The translations under genes were made by a program, and so were the position numbers. DNA of 64,000 nt from Haloarcula mannanilytica (GTDB lineage: Archaea; Halobacteriota; Halobacteria; Halobacteriales; Haloarculaceae). A model generated the notes under the pieces. That model was not told the DNA's origin and made no database searches. It saw only the letters and a list, made by a program, of their open reading frames with translations. The stretch covers positions 62,001 through 126,000 of the forward strand of contig NZ_BIXZ01000005.1 in assembly GCF_005406125.1 (NCBI RefSeq), given 5' to 3'. Numbering within the stretch: position 1 is the first letter of the stretch; every line of letters begins with the position of its first letter. Shown piece by piece: positions 49,336 to 58,694 of this stretch.

Positions 49336-49434
49336 ATGGTGCGTCGACTCTCCCGAACGCTGGTTCTCGCGCCCGTCGGTGTAGGGGTCCCCACGCCCCA
49401 CACCACCCCTACCCCTCGACGCACGCACCGCTGA
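49336..49434 (+). promoter_or_regulatory. Structured valine-rich leader ahead of valS
   Basis: A possible leaderless 32-codon frame (ATG 49336 to TGA 49434) has five valine codons in its first 18, using all four synonymous forms. The same bases can fold: outer arms gtgcgtcga (49339-49347) and tcgacgcac (49416-49424), and inside them two mutually exclusive hairpins, gtaggggt (49381-49388) with acccctac (49405-49412), or ggtgtagggg (49378-49387) with ccccacacc (49396-49404, one bulge). A TATA-like ttaat at 49305-49309 sits about 26-30 bases upstream. It resembles an attenuator for the valyl-tRNA synthetase gene, 50 bases further on. Confidence 0.5.
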
Positions 49435-49484
49435 CAACCACGCCGCAATCCGCTGCTATCCGGGTGCTACACCCGAGTTCGAAC

Positions 49485-52157
49485 ATGAGTGATACACAGG
49501 ACCCACCGCAGGACGAATCGACCACAGACGAATCGGAGAATGCCCTCGACGGGGAGTACGACCCCCGCGAGGTAGAGCCCGAGTGGCAGGACCAGTGGGT
49601 CGCGGACAAGACCTACGCCTACGACGAGGACGCCGACACCCGCTTTACCATCGACACGCCGCCGCCGACGGTGTCGGGGAACCTCCACATGGGCCACCTC
49701 TACCAGTTCACGCTGCAGGACTTCGTCGCCCGCTTCCACCGGATGCGCGACGACACCGTCTACTTCCCCTTCGGCTACGACGACAACGGTATCGCCTCGG
49801 AGCGGCTCACCGAGCGCGAACTCGATATTCGGCACCAGGATTACCCGCGACGGGAGTTCCAGGAGAAGTGCCGCGACGTGTGTACGGCGTTCGAGGACGA
49901 GTTCACCGAGGACGTGCAGTCGCTGGCGATCTCCATCGACTGGGACAACACCTACAAGACCATTGCGCCGGATGTCCAGCGGGTCTCCCAGCTTTCCTTC
50001 CTCGACCTCTACGAACAGGGCCGGGAGTACCGCCAGCGCGCGCCGACCATCTGGTGTCCGGACTGTGAAACCGCGATTTCGCAGGTCGAGCAGGAGGACA
50101 AGGACAAGCACACGAAGTTCAACGACATCGCCTTCGACCTCGTCGAAACAGGCGAAGGGCCGGCCGACGAGGACGCGACGTTCACTATCTCGACGACACG
50201 CCCGGAACTGCTGCCGGCGTGTGTCGCCGTCTTCGTCCACCCCGACGACGACGCGAACCAGCACCTCGTCGGCGGCAGCGCGCGGGTCCCCATCTTCGAG
50301 CAGGAAGTCCCCATCATCGCGGACGAGCGCGTCGACATGGAGACCGGCAGCGGTATCGTGATGTGCTGTACGTTCGGCGACCAGAACGACATCGAGTGGT
50401 ATCAGGCCCACGACCTGCCGCTACGGCTGGCTATCGACGAGTCCGCGACGATGACTGACCTTGCCGGCGACTACGAGGGGATGCACACCACCGAGGCCCG
50501 CGAGGCCATCATCGAGGACCTCGACGAAGAAGGGTCGCTCTTGGAGAGCCGCGACCACGACCACACCGTGCAGGTCCACGAGCGCTGCGAGGAAGAGGTC
50601 GAGTACCTCGTCACCGAGCAGTGGTATATCGAACTGCTCGACAAGAAAGAGGAGTACATCGAGGCCGGTCGCCAGATGGAGTGGTACCCCGAGAAGATGT
50701 TCACCCGCTACGAGCACTGGATCGAAGGCCTGGAGTGGGACTGGTGTATCTCCCGCCAGCGCGACTCGGGCATCCCGATTCCGGTGTGGTACTGCGACGA
50801 CTGCGGCGAGCCCGTGATGGCCGAACGCGACCAGCTCCCGGTCGACCCGCTGTCGGACGACCCGCCGGTCGATGCCTGCCCCCACTGCGGCCACGACTCG
50901 CTGACGCCCGAGGAGGACGTGTTCGACACGTGGGCGACCTCATCACTGACCCCACTGGTGAACGCTGGCTGGGACTGGGACGCCGACAGCGAGGAGTTCA
51001 CCATGGAACTGCCGGAGCTGTACCCCTTCGATCTGCGCCCGCAGGGCCACGACATCATCTCCTTCTGGCTGTTCCACACCGTCGTCAAGTGCTACGAGCA
51101 CACCGGCGAGGTGCCCTTCGAGAACGTGATGATAAACGGGATGGTGCTAGACGAGAACCGCGAGGCGATGTCCAAGTCCAAGGGCAACGTCATCCCGCCC
51201 AGCGAAGTGCTCGAAGAGTTCCCGGTCGACGCCACGCGCTACTGGGCCGCCGGGACCTCCATCGGCGACGACTTCCCGTACAAGGAAGGCGACCTGGAGG
51301 CCGGCGAGCGACTCCTCCAGAAGCTCTGGAACGCCTCGCGGCTGGTGGACCAGCTCACGCCCGCGAGTCAACCCGACGAACCCGAGGACCTGGCAGCGGT
51401 CGACGAGTGGCTACTGGCCGAGTTGGACGCGACCGTGGAGTCGATCACGACGAAGTTCGAGGACTACGAGTTCTCGAAGGCCCGCAACGAACTCCGGTCC
51501 TTTTTCTGGAACACGTTCTGTGACGACTACCTCGAAATCGCCAAGCAACGGTTATCCGAGGGTGGCGACACCTCGACGGAGTACACGCTGCTGCAGGCCC
51601 ACCGGACCTTCTTGCAGCTGTTCGCGCCGTTCCTCCCGCACATCACGGAAGAGCTGTGGGACCGCGTGTACAGTGAAGACAGCTCCATCCACACGACGGA
51701 CTGGCCAACCGCGGGCGGCTACGACGCCGACCTTGACGCCGGCGAGACGGCGATGGAAGTCGTCTCCGCGCTCCGGCGGTACAAGACCGAGAACGGCCTA
51801 CCGCTGAACGCCGACCTCGACCACGTCGAGGTGTTCGGCCACATCGGCGGCTTCAAGGACGCCGTCGCAGAGGCGATGCACGTCGCCCAACTGGACACCT
51901 ACGACGAGACCCCGGACATCACGACCGAGGTCAGCGGCATCGATCTGGACTACTCCATCGTCGGCCCCGAGTTCGGCAGCGAAGTGGGCGCTATCGACGC
52001 CGCTATCGAGGACGGCGACTACGAGATCGACGGCGACACGCTACGGGTCGCCGGCGTCGAACTCGACGACGAGATGTTCACTGTCGAGGAGTCCCGGACC
52101 TACTCCGGCGAGGGCGAGATGACCGAAACCGAGAGCGCCGTCGTCGTCGTTCGGTAA
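49485..52157 (+). CDS. valS: Valyl-tRNA synthetase
   Basis: An 890-residue class Ia synthetase that charges tRNA-Val. The HIGH motif is in TVSGNLHMGHLYQF and the KMSKS motif in EAMSKSKGNVIPPS. The editing CP1 domain (about 180-340) has the TTRPELLPACVAVFVHP strand; the fold closes with the anticodon-binding helices (about 600-760). Archaeal style is seen in two zinc-binding pairs, TIWCPDCETA and VWYCDDCGEP with DACPHCGH. The start ATG 49485 follows the structured leader; an alternative start lies 21 bases upstream in frame. Confidence 0.96.
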   Translation: MSDTQDPPQDESTTDESENALDGEYDPREVEPEWQDQWVADKTYAYDEDADTRFTIDTPPPTVSGNLHMGHLYQFTLQDFVARFHRMRDDTVYFPFGYDDNGIASERLTERELDIRHQDYPRREFQEKCRDVCTAFEDEFTEDVQSLAISIDWDNTYKTIAPDVQRVSQLSFLDLYEQGREYRQRAPTIWCPDCETAISQVEQEDKDKHTKFNDIAFDLVETGEGPADEDATFTISTTRPELLPACVAVFVHPDDDANQHLVGGSARVPIFEQEVPIIADERVDMETGSGIVMCCTFGDQNDIEWYQAHDLPLRLAIDESATMTDLAGDYEGMHTTEAREAIIEDLDEEGSLLESRDHDHTVQVHERCEEEVEYLVTEQWYIELLDKKEEYIEAGRQMEWYPEKMFTRYEHWIEGLEWDWCISRQRDSGIPIPVWYCDDCGEPVMAERDQLPVDPLSDDPPVDACPHCGHDSLTPEEDVFDTWATSSLTPLVNAGWDWDADSEEFTMELPELYPFDLRPQGHDIISFWLFHTVVKCYEHTGEVPFENVMINGMVLDENREAMSKSKGNVIPPSEVLEEFPVDATRYWAAGTSIGDDFPYKEGDLEAGERLLQKLWNASRLVDQLTPASQPDEPEDLAAVDEWLLAELDATVESITTKFEDYEFSKARNELRSFFWNTFCDDYLEIAKQRLSEGGDTSTEYTLLQAHRTFLQLFAPFLPHITEELWDRVYSEDSSIHTTDWPTAGGYDADLDAGETAMEVVSALRRYKTENGLPLNADLDHVEVFGHIGGFKDAVAEAMHVAQLDTYDETPDITTEVSGIDLDYSIVGPEFGSEVGAIDAAIEDGDYEIDGDTLRVAGVELDDEMFTVEESRTYSGEGEMTETESAVVVVR

Positions 52158-52250
52158 CCCCGTCGCGTTTTTCCTGTCGCAGAATCACCGCGTTCGCACC
52201 CATCGCCGCGACCAGTAGCATCAAGACCTGCGCGTCCGGTCATTGGAACC

Positions 52251-52427
52251 ATGCGAACGGAGGAGGTTATTCGGGACCGAATAGAGGCGCTGCAAGCGGA
52301 GTACGACAAACACGACCCGCCGTCGACCGAAATGGAAGACGAAGCCGAGGTCGCTATCCTGCGGGCCATCGAGGAACTGGAGTGGGTCCTCAAAGAGCGC
52401 GAGACCGAGGACGGCTTCACGACCTGA
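52251..52427 (+). CDS. Small acidic helical protein
   Basis: A 58-residue protein, mostly one or two helices with many Glu residues (TEEVIRDRIEALQAEYDKHD, EAEVAILRAIEELEWVLKER) and an acidic tail. The pattern and codon use are those of a real haloarchaeal gene, and it begins with ATG 52251 after a normal gap. No family is known to me. Its stop lies 33 bases before that of the convergent membrane protein gene. Confidence 0.68.
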   Translation: MRTEEVIRDRIEALQAEYDKHDPPSTEMEDEAEVAILRAIEELEWVLKERETEDGFTT

Positions 52428-52460
52428 GACGCCGCTAGAACGAGCGCGGGACAGCGGCAG

Positions 52461-53228
52461 TTACGCCTGCCGTTTCACTTTCTCCACGCGGGTCGCCAAG
52501 GCGAGAAACGTCGCCAGGATAGTCAACACGACCGCCCAGCCCGCCGCGAGATCGTGGGCCAGCACTGTGTGGTCGAACCCGCCGGCGACCAGCGGCTCGG
52601 CGCGCAGCCAGGTGTGGTGGGGGCCATCGAGAACCGGGACGAAGTAGTCGACGATGTCGTTAAAGCCGTACCAGCCGACGGCGACCGCGACGGACGCGAC
52701 CGAAAAGCTCGCGTAGCGGTGGATGAGAAACGCCTCCAGTGCCATCGCAAGGTGGCTCAGAATCAGGAACCAGTAGAGCCACAGCGGAATCCCGCCGGGG
52801 CCGTTGAGGACGAGCTGGACGTACGGCGTCCACAGGCCGAGCTTGATACAGCCGAAGAAGCCCAGCATGTGGAGGGGTTCTGCGTTCCAGTCGAGCCGCC
52901 AGGCCACAAGCGAGAGGCCAATGAACATCGTCGCCACGGGCGAGTCCGGAATCAGCGGGTAGGCGGCAAGCGGGGCCGCGCCGAGTTGGCCCTCCACGAG
53001 CGGCGGCGCGGTGTTCAGCGGCCGACCGGCGTAGTACCAGAAGCCAAACAGCGTCCCCACCAGATTGACGAGCGCGATGGGCCAGGCCAGCCGGAGGCCG
53101 ACGTTCTCTAGCCACGCCGGCAGCGGCGCGACGTACCGCGGCAACCCTTCGGCGTCGGGGAGCCGACGACTGAACACCCGCGCGACAGCCGCGTCGATGC
53201 GCCCGCCGACACCCTCGTCCGGAGCCAT
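52461..53228 (-). CDS. DUF1405 membrane protein
   Basis: A 255-residue membrane protein of the DUF1405 family, with about six hydrophobic segments. It reads IALVNLVGTLFGFWYYAGRP, with LIPDSPVATMFIGLSLVAWR, then LGFFGCIKLGLWTPYVQLVL and LILSHLAMALEAFLIHRYA. The SDSP and HLAMxxE stretches are characteristic. The function is unknown. The start ATG 53228 is divergent from pdxS, and about 45 residues of soluble N-terminus precede the first helix. Confidence 0.83.
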   Translation of the reverse strand: MAPDEGVGGRIDAAVARVFSRRLPDAEGLPRYVAPLPAWLENVGLRLAWPIALVNLVGTLFGFWYYAGRPLNTAPPLVEGQLGAAPLAAYPLIPDSPVATMFIGLSLVAWRLDWNAEPLHMLGFFGCIKLGLWTPYVQLVLNGPGGIPLWLYWFLILSHLAMALEAFLIHRYASFSVASVAVAVGWYGFNDIVDYFVPVLDGPHHTWLRAEPLVAGGFDHTVLAHDLAAGWAVVLTILATFLALATRVEKVKRQA

Positions 53229-53302
53229 GTCGATGCAGTGGGGGGACGCGATGAAAACGGTAGTGGTCGATAGCGGGCAGGCGGCCCGTCGGAAGGACAC
53301 GC

Positions 53303-53311
53303 GTTAAGTAA
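53303..53311 (+). promoter_or_regulatory. TATA-like box for pdxS
   Basis: The sequence gttaagtaa is centred 26 bases before the ATG at 53333, fitting a leaderless transcript. Confidence 0.5.
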
Positions 53312-53332
53312 ATCCAGACCCAACTCGGAGTA

Positions 53333-54241
53333 ATGACTGAAGAGACTGACCTTGAGGACCTCCGCCGCGGGACCGACCTCGTCAAGCGCGGCTTCGCGAA
53401 GATGCAGAAGGGCGGCGTCATCATGGACGTGGTCAACCGCGAGCAGGCCCGCATCGCCGAGGACGCCGGTGCAGTCGCCGTGATGCACCTTGAGTCGGTA
53501 CCGGCCGACATCCGCAAGCGCGGCGGCGTCGCCCGGATGGCCGACCCCGGCAAGCTCGAAGAGATCATCGAGGAGGTGTCGATTCCGGTGATGGGCAAGG
53601 CCCGTATCGGCCACACCGCCGAGGCCCAGATTCTGGAAGCCGCCGGCGCGGACATGGTCGACGAAAGCGAGGTGCTGACCCAGGCCGACGACCGCTATCA
53701 TATCGACAAGCAGGAGTTCACCGCGCCGTTTGTCTGTGGCGCGCGCAACCTCGCTGAGGCCCTCCGCCGCATCGACGAGGGCGCGGCGATGATTCGGACG
53801 AAAGGCGAGGCGGGCACCGGCGACGTGAACCAGGCCGTGACCCACCAGCGCAACATCCAGCGCTCCATCGGCATGCTCGAAGGGATGGCTCCAGAGGAGC
53901 GCGACGAGTGGGCGCGCGAACACGGCGCACCACGGCGGCTCGTCCACGAGACGGCCGACCGCGGTCGACTCCCGGTCGTCAACTTCGCGGCCGGCGGCAT
54001 CGCGACGCCCGCCGACGCAGCGCTCATGATGCAACACGGCTGTGACGGCATCTTCGTCGGCTCGGGCATCTTCGGCGCGGAGAACCCCCAGGCGATGGGC
54101 GAGTCTATCGTCGCGGCGGTCAACAACTACGACGACCCCGAACAGCTCAAGGAAATCGCGAAGAACCCCGGCAAGGGGATGAAAGGCCAGGCGAACGCGG
54201 ACTTAGACGAGGAAGAGCAGCTGCAGGGCCGCGGCGTCTAA
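53333..54241 (+). CDS. pdxS: Pyridoxal 5'-phosphate synthase subunit PdxS
   Basis: A 302-residue PdxS, the TIM-barrel subunit that builds pyridoxal phosphate from ribose 5-phosphate, glyceraldehyde 3-phosphate and ammonia; the glutaminase PdxT is not in this window. Conserved parts are [20 protein letters not shown] with the ribose-binding region, [59 protein letters not shown] with the catalytic Lys, and [20 protein letters not shown] with [10 protein letters not shown]. Size and order are normal. Confidence 0.97.
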   Translation: MTEETDLEDLRRGTDLVKRGFAKMQKGGVIMDVVNREQARIAEDAGAVAVMHLESVPADIRKRGGVARMADPGKLEEIIEEVSIPVMGKARIGHTAEAQILEAAGADMVDESEVLTQADDRYHIDKQEFTAPFVCGARNLAEALRRIDEGAAMIRTKGEAGTGDVNQAVTHQRNIQRSIGMLEGMAPEERDEWAREHGAPRRLVHETADRGRLPVVNFAAGGIATPADAALMMQHGCDGIFVGSGIFGAENPQAMGESIVAAVNNYDDPEQLKEIAKNPGKGMKGQANADLDEEEQLQGRGV

Positions 54242-54347
54242 GCGAGGCGAGGAGTCCGAAGCACTGTCGATTTCTAGCTACTCTGTCACGCGACAACGGC
54301 ACATGGACGTTCGAAGACGAAGACACAAGTTCCTACGGTGGCGATAG

Positions 54348-55571
54348 GTGGCTGTGCAGGGGACGGCTACGCCCACACCAGCGGCTAACGAAACCGGTGA
54401 GGGGCTTCTCGAACTCTTTACCGCGCTACAGCGGTCGCTCGAACAACTGGCCGCGACGCAGGGGCGGCTCGTCGCGACGCTCATTCTGCTTGTCGTGCTC
54501 CTTCTCAGCGTCGTCGTGATTCCGGCCGCGCTCTCCCGGCTCCGGGCCGCGACATCCGACCGAGCCGGCGACTGGCTGCAGGTCATGGCCGACTACACGC
54601 CGACGACGATACGGGGCGTGTTCCTCCGGATCGCTCAGTTCTCGATGGTCGTGCTCGTCGTCATCTCGTTTCTCATCGTCTGGGGCGTCCTCGATGTCGT
54701 CGGGGCGGTGGAACCGTACCTTGGCGGGAGCGATCAGTCGGTGCTGGCGACGATACAGACGGTCGTCCTCGTCATGCTGGCGTTCGTCCTGTCCGACCAG
54801 ATGCAGCGATGGATCGAACGGTTCAGTCAGGCCGTCACCGGGTTCACCGAACACCAGGAGGAGATTCTCCTCCGACTGGGACAGGTCACCGTCTTTGTCA
54901 CTATCGGGGCGACAATCTTTGCCGTCTGGGGCATCGATCTCAGCGGGCTATTGGTCGGGGCTGGATTCCTCGGTATCGTCGTCGGTTTGGCCGCCAGACA
55001 GACGCTGGGCTCGCTCATCGCTGGCTTCGTCCTGATGTTCTCCCGGCCGTTTACCATCGGTGACTGGGTACTCATCGGCGACCAGGAGGGGATCGTGACT
55101 GACATCACGATCTTCAACACGCGCCTGGAGAACTTCGACGGCGAGTTCGTCATCATTCCCAACGACAACGTGAGCAACCGCGCGGTGACGAACCGCAGTC
55201 GCAAGGGGCTGTTGCGCCTCACGGTCGACGTGGGCGTGGACTACGACGCTGACGTGGATCAGGCGATGGAACTCGCCCGTGAGGCGATGACCGACATCGA
55301 ACACGTCGTCGACTCGCCGACGCCGGACGTGGTCCCGAAGAACTTCGGGGACTCCGCCGTGGTGATGGAACTCCGGTTCTGGATCGACCACCCGACGCCG
55401 CCGCGGAAGTGGCGCGCCATCTCAGCGGTGGTCCGGGGCGTGAAGGCCACCTTCGACGAGGAAGATATTTCGATCCCGTTCCCACAGCGGACCCTCTCGA
55501 ACCGCGCGGATTCGGCCGAGGCGGTGGCGCAAGAACACGGTGTTGAGATGCGTTCAGACGGCGACGGCTGA
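54348..55571 (+). CDS. MscS-family mechanosensitive channel
   Basis: A 407-residue small-conductance mechanosensitive channel, releasing solutes on osmotic downshift. After an N-terminal soluble segment come about five transmembrane helices; the last, pore-lining one is LLVGAGFLGIVVGLAARQTL, with GSLIAGFVLMFSRPFTIGDW. The cytosolic beta domain follows with GIVTDITIFNTRLENFDGEF and VIIPNDNVSNRAVTNRSRKG. The GTG at 54348 is the start. It runs to within one base of the convergent small membrane protein gene. Confidence 0.93.
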   Translation: MAVQGTATPTPAANETGEGLLELFTALQRSLEQLAATQGRLVATLILLVVLLLSVVVIPAALSRLRAATSDRAGDWLQVMADYTPTTIRGVFLRIAQFSMVVLVVISFLIVWGVLDVVGAVEPYLGGSDQSVLATIQTVVLVMLAFVLSDQMQRWIERFSQAVTGFTEHQEEILLRLGQVTVFVTIGATIFAVWGIDLSGLLVGAGFLGIVVGLAARQTLGSLIAGFVLMFSRPFTIGDWVLIGDQEGIVTDITIFNTRLENFDGEFVIIPNDNVSNRAVTNRSRKGLLRLTVDVGVDYDADVDQAMELAREAMTDIEHVVDSPTPDVVPKNFGDSAVVMELRFWIDHPTPPRKWRAISAVVRGVKATFDEEDISIPFPQRTLSNRADSAEAVAQEHGVEMRSDGDG

Positions 55572-55572
55572 C

Positions 55573-55881
55573 CTACAGGTCGAGGCCGTCGAGCAGGAGG
55601 CCCAGTCCGAGGAACCAGCAGCCAACCGCCGTCGCGAGCGTGCTGACGTGGAACAGCCAGGACAGCCCTCGCCCCGCCGTCAGCGGCCCGTTCAGTGCGG
55701 CAACCGCGGCGTCAATCCCGGCCAGCAACGAACCGGCGTTGAGCGCAATCCCGGCGAACGCACCGACAGCGACCGGCAGCGCTAGGGCGACCAACGCGAG
55801 ACCGACGCGTTCGACCAGCGTAGCGACTGCAGCGATATCAAGCGGGCCGTCGTAGGTCCCGTTCGACTGTCGCTGTGCCAT
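55573..55881 (-). CDS. Small membrane protein
   Basis: A 102-residue protein with three hydrophobic segments and few charges, rich in Ala, Leu and Gly: VERVGLALVALALPVAVGAF, AGIDAAVAALNGPLTAGRGL and STLATAVGCWFLGLGLLLDG. The start ATG 55881 gives a short polar N-terminus. No family is recognised. It converges on the channel gene with a gap of one base between the two ends. Confidence 0.65.
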   Translation of the reverse strand: MAQRQSNGTYDGPLDIAAVATLVERVGLALVALALPVAVGAFAGIALNAGSLLAGIDAAVAALNGPLTAGRGLSWLFHVSTLATAVGCWFLGLGLLLDGLDL

Positions 55882-56094
55882 GCTATTTCATAACACGTTC
55901 GGCTGGCATAAAAGTGCGCCCCCTGACGGCGGTCGTGGAATGCGCTTGAACTCCATCGGCCGACCGAGAAGCCCCCAAAACAGCCGCATTCGGACCTGCA
56001 CACTCAGTTTTCAGCCCGATCCGATTGCCGAGGAGTCGACAACTGAGTGGTCGCCGGTCGAAACTACTATCCCCAACGGGACGAACGGAGTGGT

Positions 56095-56676
56095 ATGAGC
56101 ACTCCGCCGGGGGAGTATTACACCGAAGAACGCTGGCAGAACTGGCTAGACCGTATCGAGGAAGAAGATGTCGACCCTGAAGACGAGGATTCGGCGCGGC
56201 TCCTGTTGAACCTCCAAGACGACGCCGCGATCGCGGTCGCGAAGATTCTCACCGACTACGAGGACGGCGACCTCGACGAGGAGACGACCATCGACGAGCT
56301 TACCGGCGTCCGTGAGATCGTCCTCGACGACATCGAGATCGACGACGAAGAGACTGTGATGCTGATCGACGGCGTCCAGACCTCGCTGCTGTGTGTGTTC
56401 TACGCAGCCGAGGAGTTCGTCGCGGAAGGCGCTGCGGACGACGCGACCATCACCGACTACATCGAGGCCGCCGCGGACGCGGAAGCGGAGGAGGACCTCG
56501 ATGCGGCGCTTGGCTACTGTGTCCAGGCCGGCACACAGATCATCGGTGGGTCAGACCTCCCGATGGAGGTCGCCGAAGACCTCGAATACGGGCTCGTCTC
56601 CGAGTGGGTCAACGGACTCGACAGTCTCCAGACCGCGATGAGCGACCCGGAAGTCGTCGAAGAAGACGAGAGTTGA
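56095..56676 (+). CDS. DUF2150 family protein
   Basis: A 193-residue very acidic protein of the archaeal DUF2150 family, of unknown function. It begins EYYTEERWQNWLDRIEEEDV and has SARLLLNLQDDAAIAVAKIL, LDEETTIDELTGVREIVLDD, and a C-terminal helical part with ALGYCVQAGTQIIGGSDLPM. The start ATG 56095 is chosen because the upstream frame has a basic, non-conserved flavour. The next gene, an exported surface protein, begins 46 bases after its stop, on the same strand. Confidence 0.85.
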   Translation: MSTPPGEYYTEERWQNWLDRIEEEDVDPEDEDSARLLLNLQDDAAIAVAKILTDYEDGDLDEETTIDELTGVREIVLDDIEIDDEETVMLIDGVQTSLLCVFYAAEEFVAEGAADDATITDYIEAAADAEAEEDLDAALGYCVQAGTQIIGGSDLPMEVAEDLEYGLVSEWVNGLDSLQTAMSDPEVVEEDES

Positions 56677-56722
56677 TAATTCGGCAGTCAGGTTTTTACC
56701 GCCGTCTCCGCAACTCACCGCC

Positions 56723-58675
56723 ATGACTTTCACGGGCGATGAGCGCGCACAGTCAGTCCAGGTTGGGGCTGTACTGCTGTTCGGCGTGCTTATCATCGCC
56801 TTCTCTTCGTATCAGGCCTTTGCCGTGCCGGAGCAAAACCGGGAGGTGGAGTTCAACCACAACCAGCAGGTCCAGACGCAGATGCAGGACCTGCGAAACG
56901 CAATCGTCAGCGTCCCGGGACAGCCGAGCCGGCAGGCCGTCTCGATCCAGTTGGGGACCCAATACCCGTCTCGGCTCGTGGCAACCAACCCCGGGCCGCC
57001 GTCGGGATTGCTGTACACAGATGGGACCAGCAACGAGTCCCAGAACCTCACAGTTCGCAATGCAGAGGCGATTAACCCCGAGACGGCAGATTACTGGAGC
57101 GGGACCGCACCGCGGCATTACAACACGGGGGCCATCGCCTACAAGCCGGAGTACAACGTCTACGGCGAAGCCCCGGAGACCGTCTACGAGCACTCGGTCG
57201 TCTACAACCAGTTTCGCGAGGGGAACCTCACGCTCTCGGAGCAGGCGATGGTCGACGGCCGCGACATCACGCTCGTCGCGCTCAACGGGTCGATGAGCCG
57301 CTCCGCAAGCGGTTCGGTCGCGGTCGACGTAGAGCCGAAATCCCAGTCATCCCGAACGATCCGTATAACGAATCCGACAGAAACTTCGAATGTGTCGGTC
57401 TCGTTTCTCAGCAGACTCCCAGCGTCAGAGTGGGAGGCACTTCTCAGCGACGAACAGTACGTTGCAAACGTTACTCACACCGAGGGACCAGGATCGCTCT
57501 ACAACGTCACCATGGTTTTCGAGCGGGGAGTCACATATCGTCTGCAAATGGCGAAAGCCAGCGTCGGCACAGGCGCTACTGACGAGCGCGAAGCATACCT
57601 CACGACCGTCAGTACTGGGAACAGTAGTGTCGAGCAGGGTGACAGCGAGGAAATCGTTCTGGAGGTCCGGGACGCGTACAACAACCCCGTAAGCGATATC
57701 GAAGTTAACGGCGCAGTCGAGGGGAGTAACACAGGGTCGCTCACGACGGATACAGAGACCTCCGACAGCAACGGGCGCGTCGAATTCACCTACGAAGCGA
57801 AGCAGTCGACGGATACCGGGACCCACACCGTCCAGTTCAGCCTCAACGAAATCGATTCGTTCAACGGCGGTACGCCCGAAGACGTTTCAGTGCCGGTGAC
57901 GGTGACGGAAGCAAATCAAGGCTCCGGTGGCGGGTCCGACAGCAGTGAGCTCATTTATAATGAGGATGCTGTCGCGCTCGATAGTAACGGCGACACTGAC
58001 GGCGGCGTCCGATTTACCGTCACTAATGAGCTAGGCGAGACTATTGAAATAACAACAGTGGCGATTGACCCCGTTGACGACCAGATTGACTACCTCAGCG
58101 ACAACACTGCTGGATTCTTCCAAAGATCTCCACAGGAAACTGAATTGTATATCGAGGCAGATCCCGACGGCTATACCGATCTCGGCACTGGGGCCAGCCT
58201 CCCTCGAACCATAGATGTTGATGGCGATGACAACTACTTTAGCGGCCCGAATCCGGTTCTATCCGACACGTCAACCGCTACGTTCCATCTGTTCGAGTTT
58301 GGGAATGGTAACAACGAGATAGATATGAACGGCGAGAGCGTCACGATAACCGTGACGTACGAACTATCGAGCGGCGGCACCGATTCAAAGATGTTCACGG
58401 TCACTCCGGGTGGTGCAAACACGAACGAGCAACCGGACGCCGATTTCACGATAGATAGTTCCGGAAATAGTAATAATCGAAACTTCGATGCCAGCCCGTC
58501 CAGTGACCCGCAAGGAGACCCCCTGACCTACGAATGGGACCTTGATGGTGACGGTCTCTTCAACGATGCGACCGGCCAGACGGTAAAAGAAAAGGTACCC
58601 TCCGACACGACGGTAGCACTTCGCGTCGTTGACTCGGAAGGAAACGCTGACACTGTCCGCAAAGAGGTTCCGTAA
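56723..58675 (+). CDS. Pilin-like exported surface protein with Ig and PKD domains
   Basis: A 650-residue exported protein. Its N-terminus DERAQSVQVGAVLLFGVLII resembles archaeal type IV prepilins, with the hydrophobic helix after the cleavage site, but the body is far larger. A long beta-rich region (about 60-280) is followed by an Ig-like domain (about 295-395, EIVLEVRDAYNNPVSDIEVN), a Gly/Ser hinge (QGSGGGSDSS), another beta domain (about 405-560), and a C-terminal PKD domain (about 565-650, YEWDLDGDGLFND). Many N-x-S/T sites suggest glycosylation. Base composition falls towards AT in the second half, hinting at transfer. No PGF anchor is seen. Confidence 0.75.
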   Translation: MTFTGDERAQSVQVGAVLLFGVLIIAFSSYQAFAVPEQNREVEFNHNQQVQTQMQDLRNAIVSVPGQPSRQAVSIQLGTQYPSRLVATNPGPPSGLLYTDGTSNESQNLTVRNAEAINPETADYWSGTAPRHYNTGAIAYKPEYNVYGEAPETVYEHSVVYNQFREGNLTLSEQAMVDGRDITLVALNGSMSRSASGSVAVDVEPKSQSSRTIRITNPTETSNVSVSFLSRLPASEWEALLSDEQYVANVTHTEGPGSLYNVTMVFERGVTYRLQMAKASVGTGATDEREAYLTTVSTGNSSVEQGDSEEIVLEVRDAYNNPVSDIEVNGAVEGSNTGSLTTDTETSDSNGRVEFTYEAKQSTDTGTHTVQFSLNEIDSFNGGTPEDVSVPVTVTEANQGSGGGSDSSELIYNEDAVALDSNGDTDGGVRFTVTNELGETIEITTVAIDPVDDQIDYLSDNTAGFFQRSPQETELYIEADPDGYTDLGTGASLPRTIDVDGDDNYFSGPNPVLSDTSTATFHLFEFGNGNNEIDMNGESVTITVTYELSSGGTDSKMFTVTPGGANTNEQPDADFTIDSSGNSNNRNFDASPSSDPQGDPLTYEWDLDGDGLFNDATGQTVKEKVPSDTTVALRVVDSEGNADTVRKEVP

Positions 58676-58694
58676 CGGCCTTTCTTACCAGACC

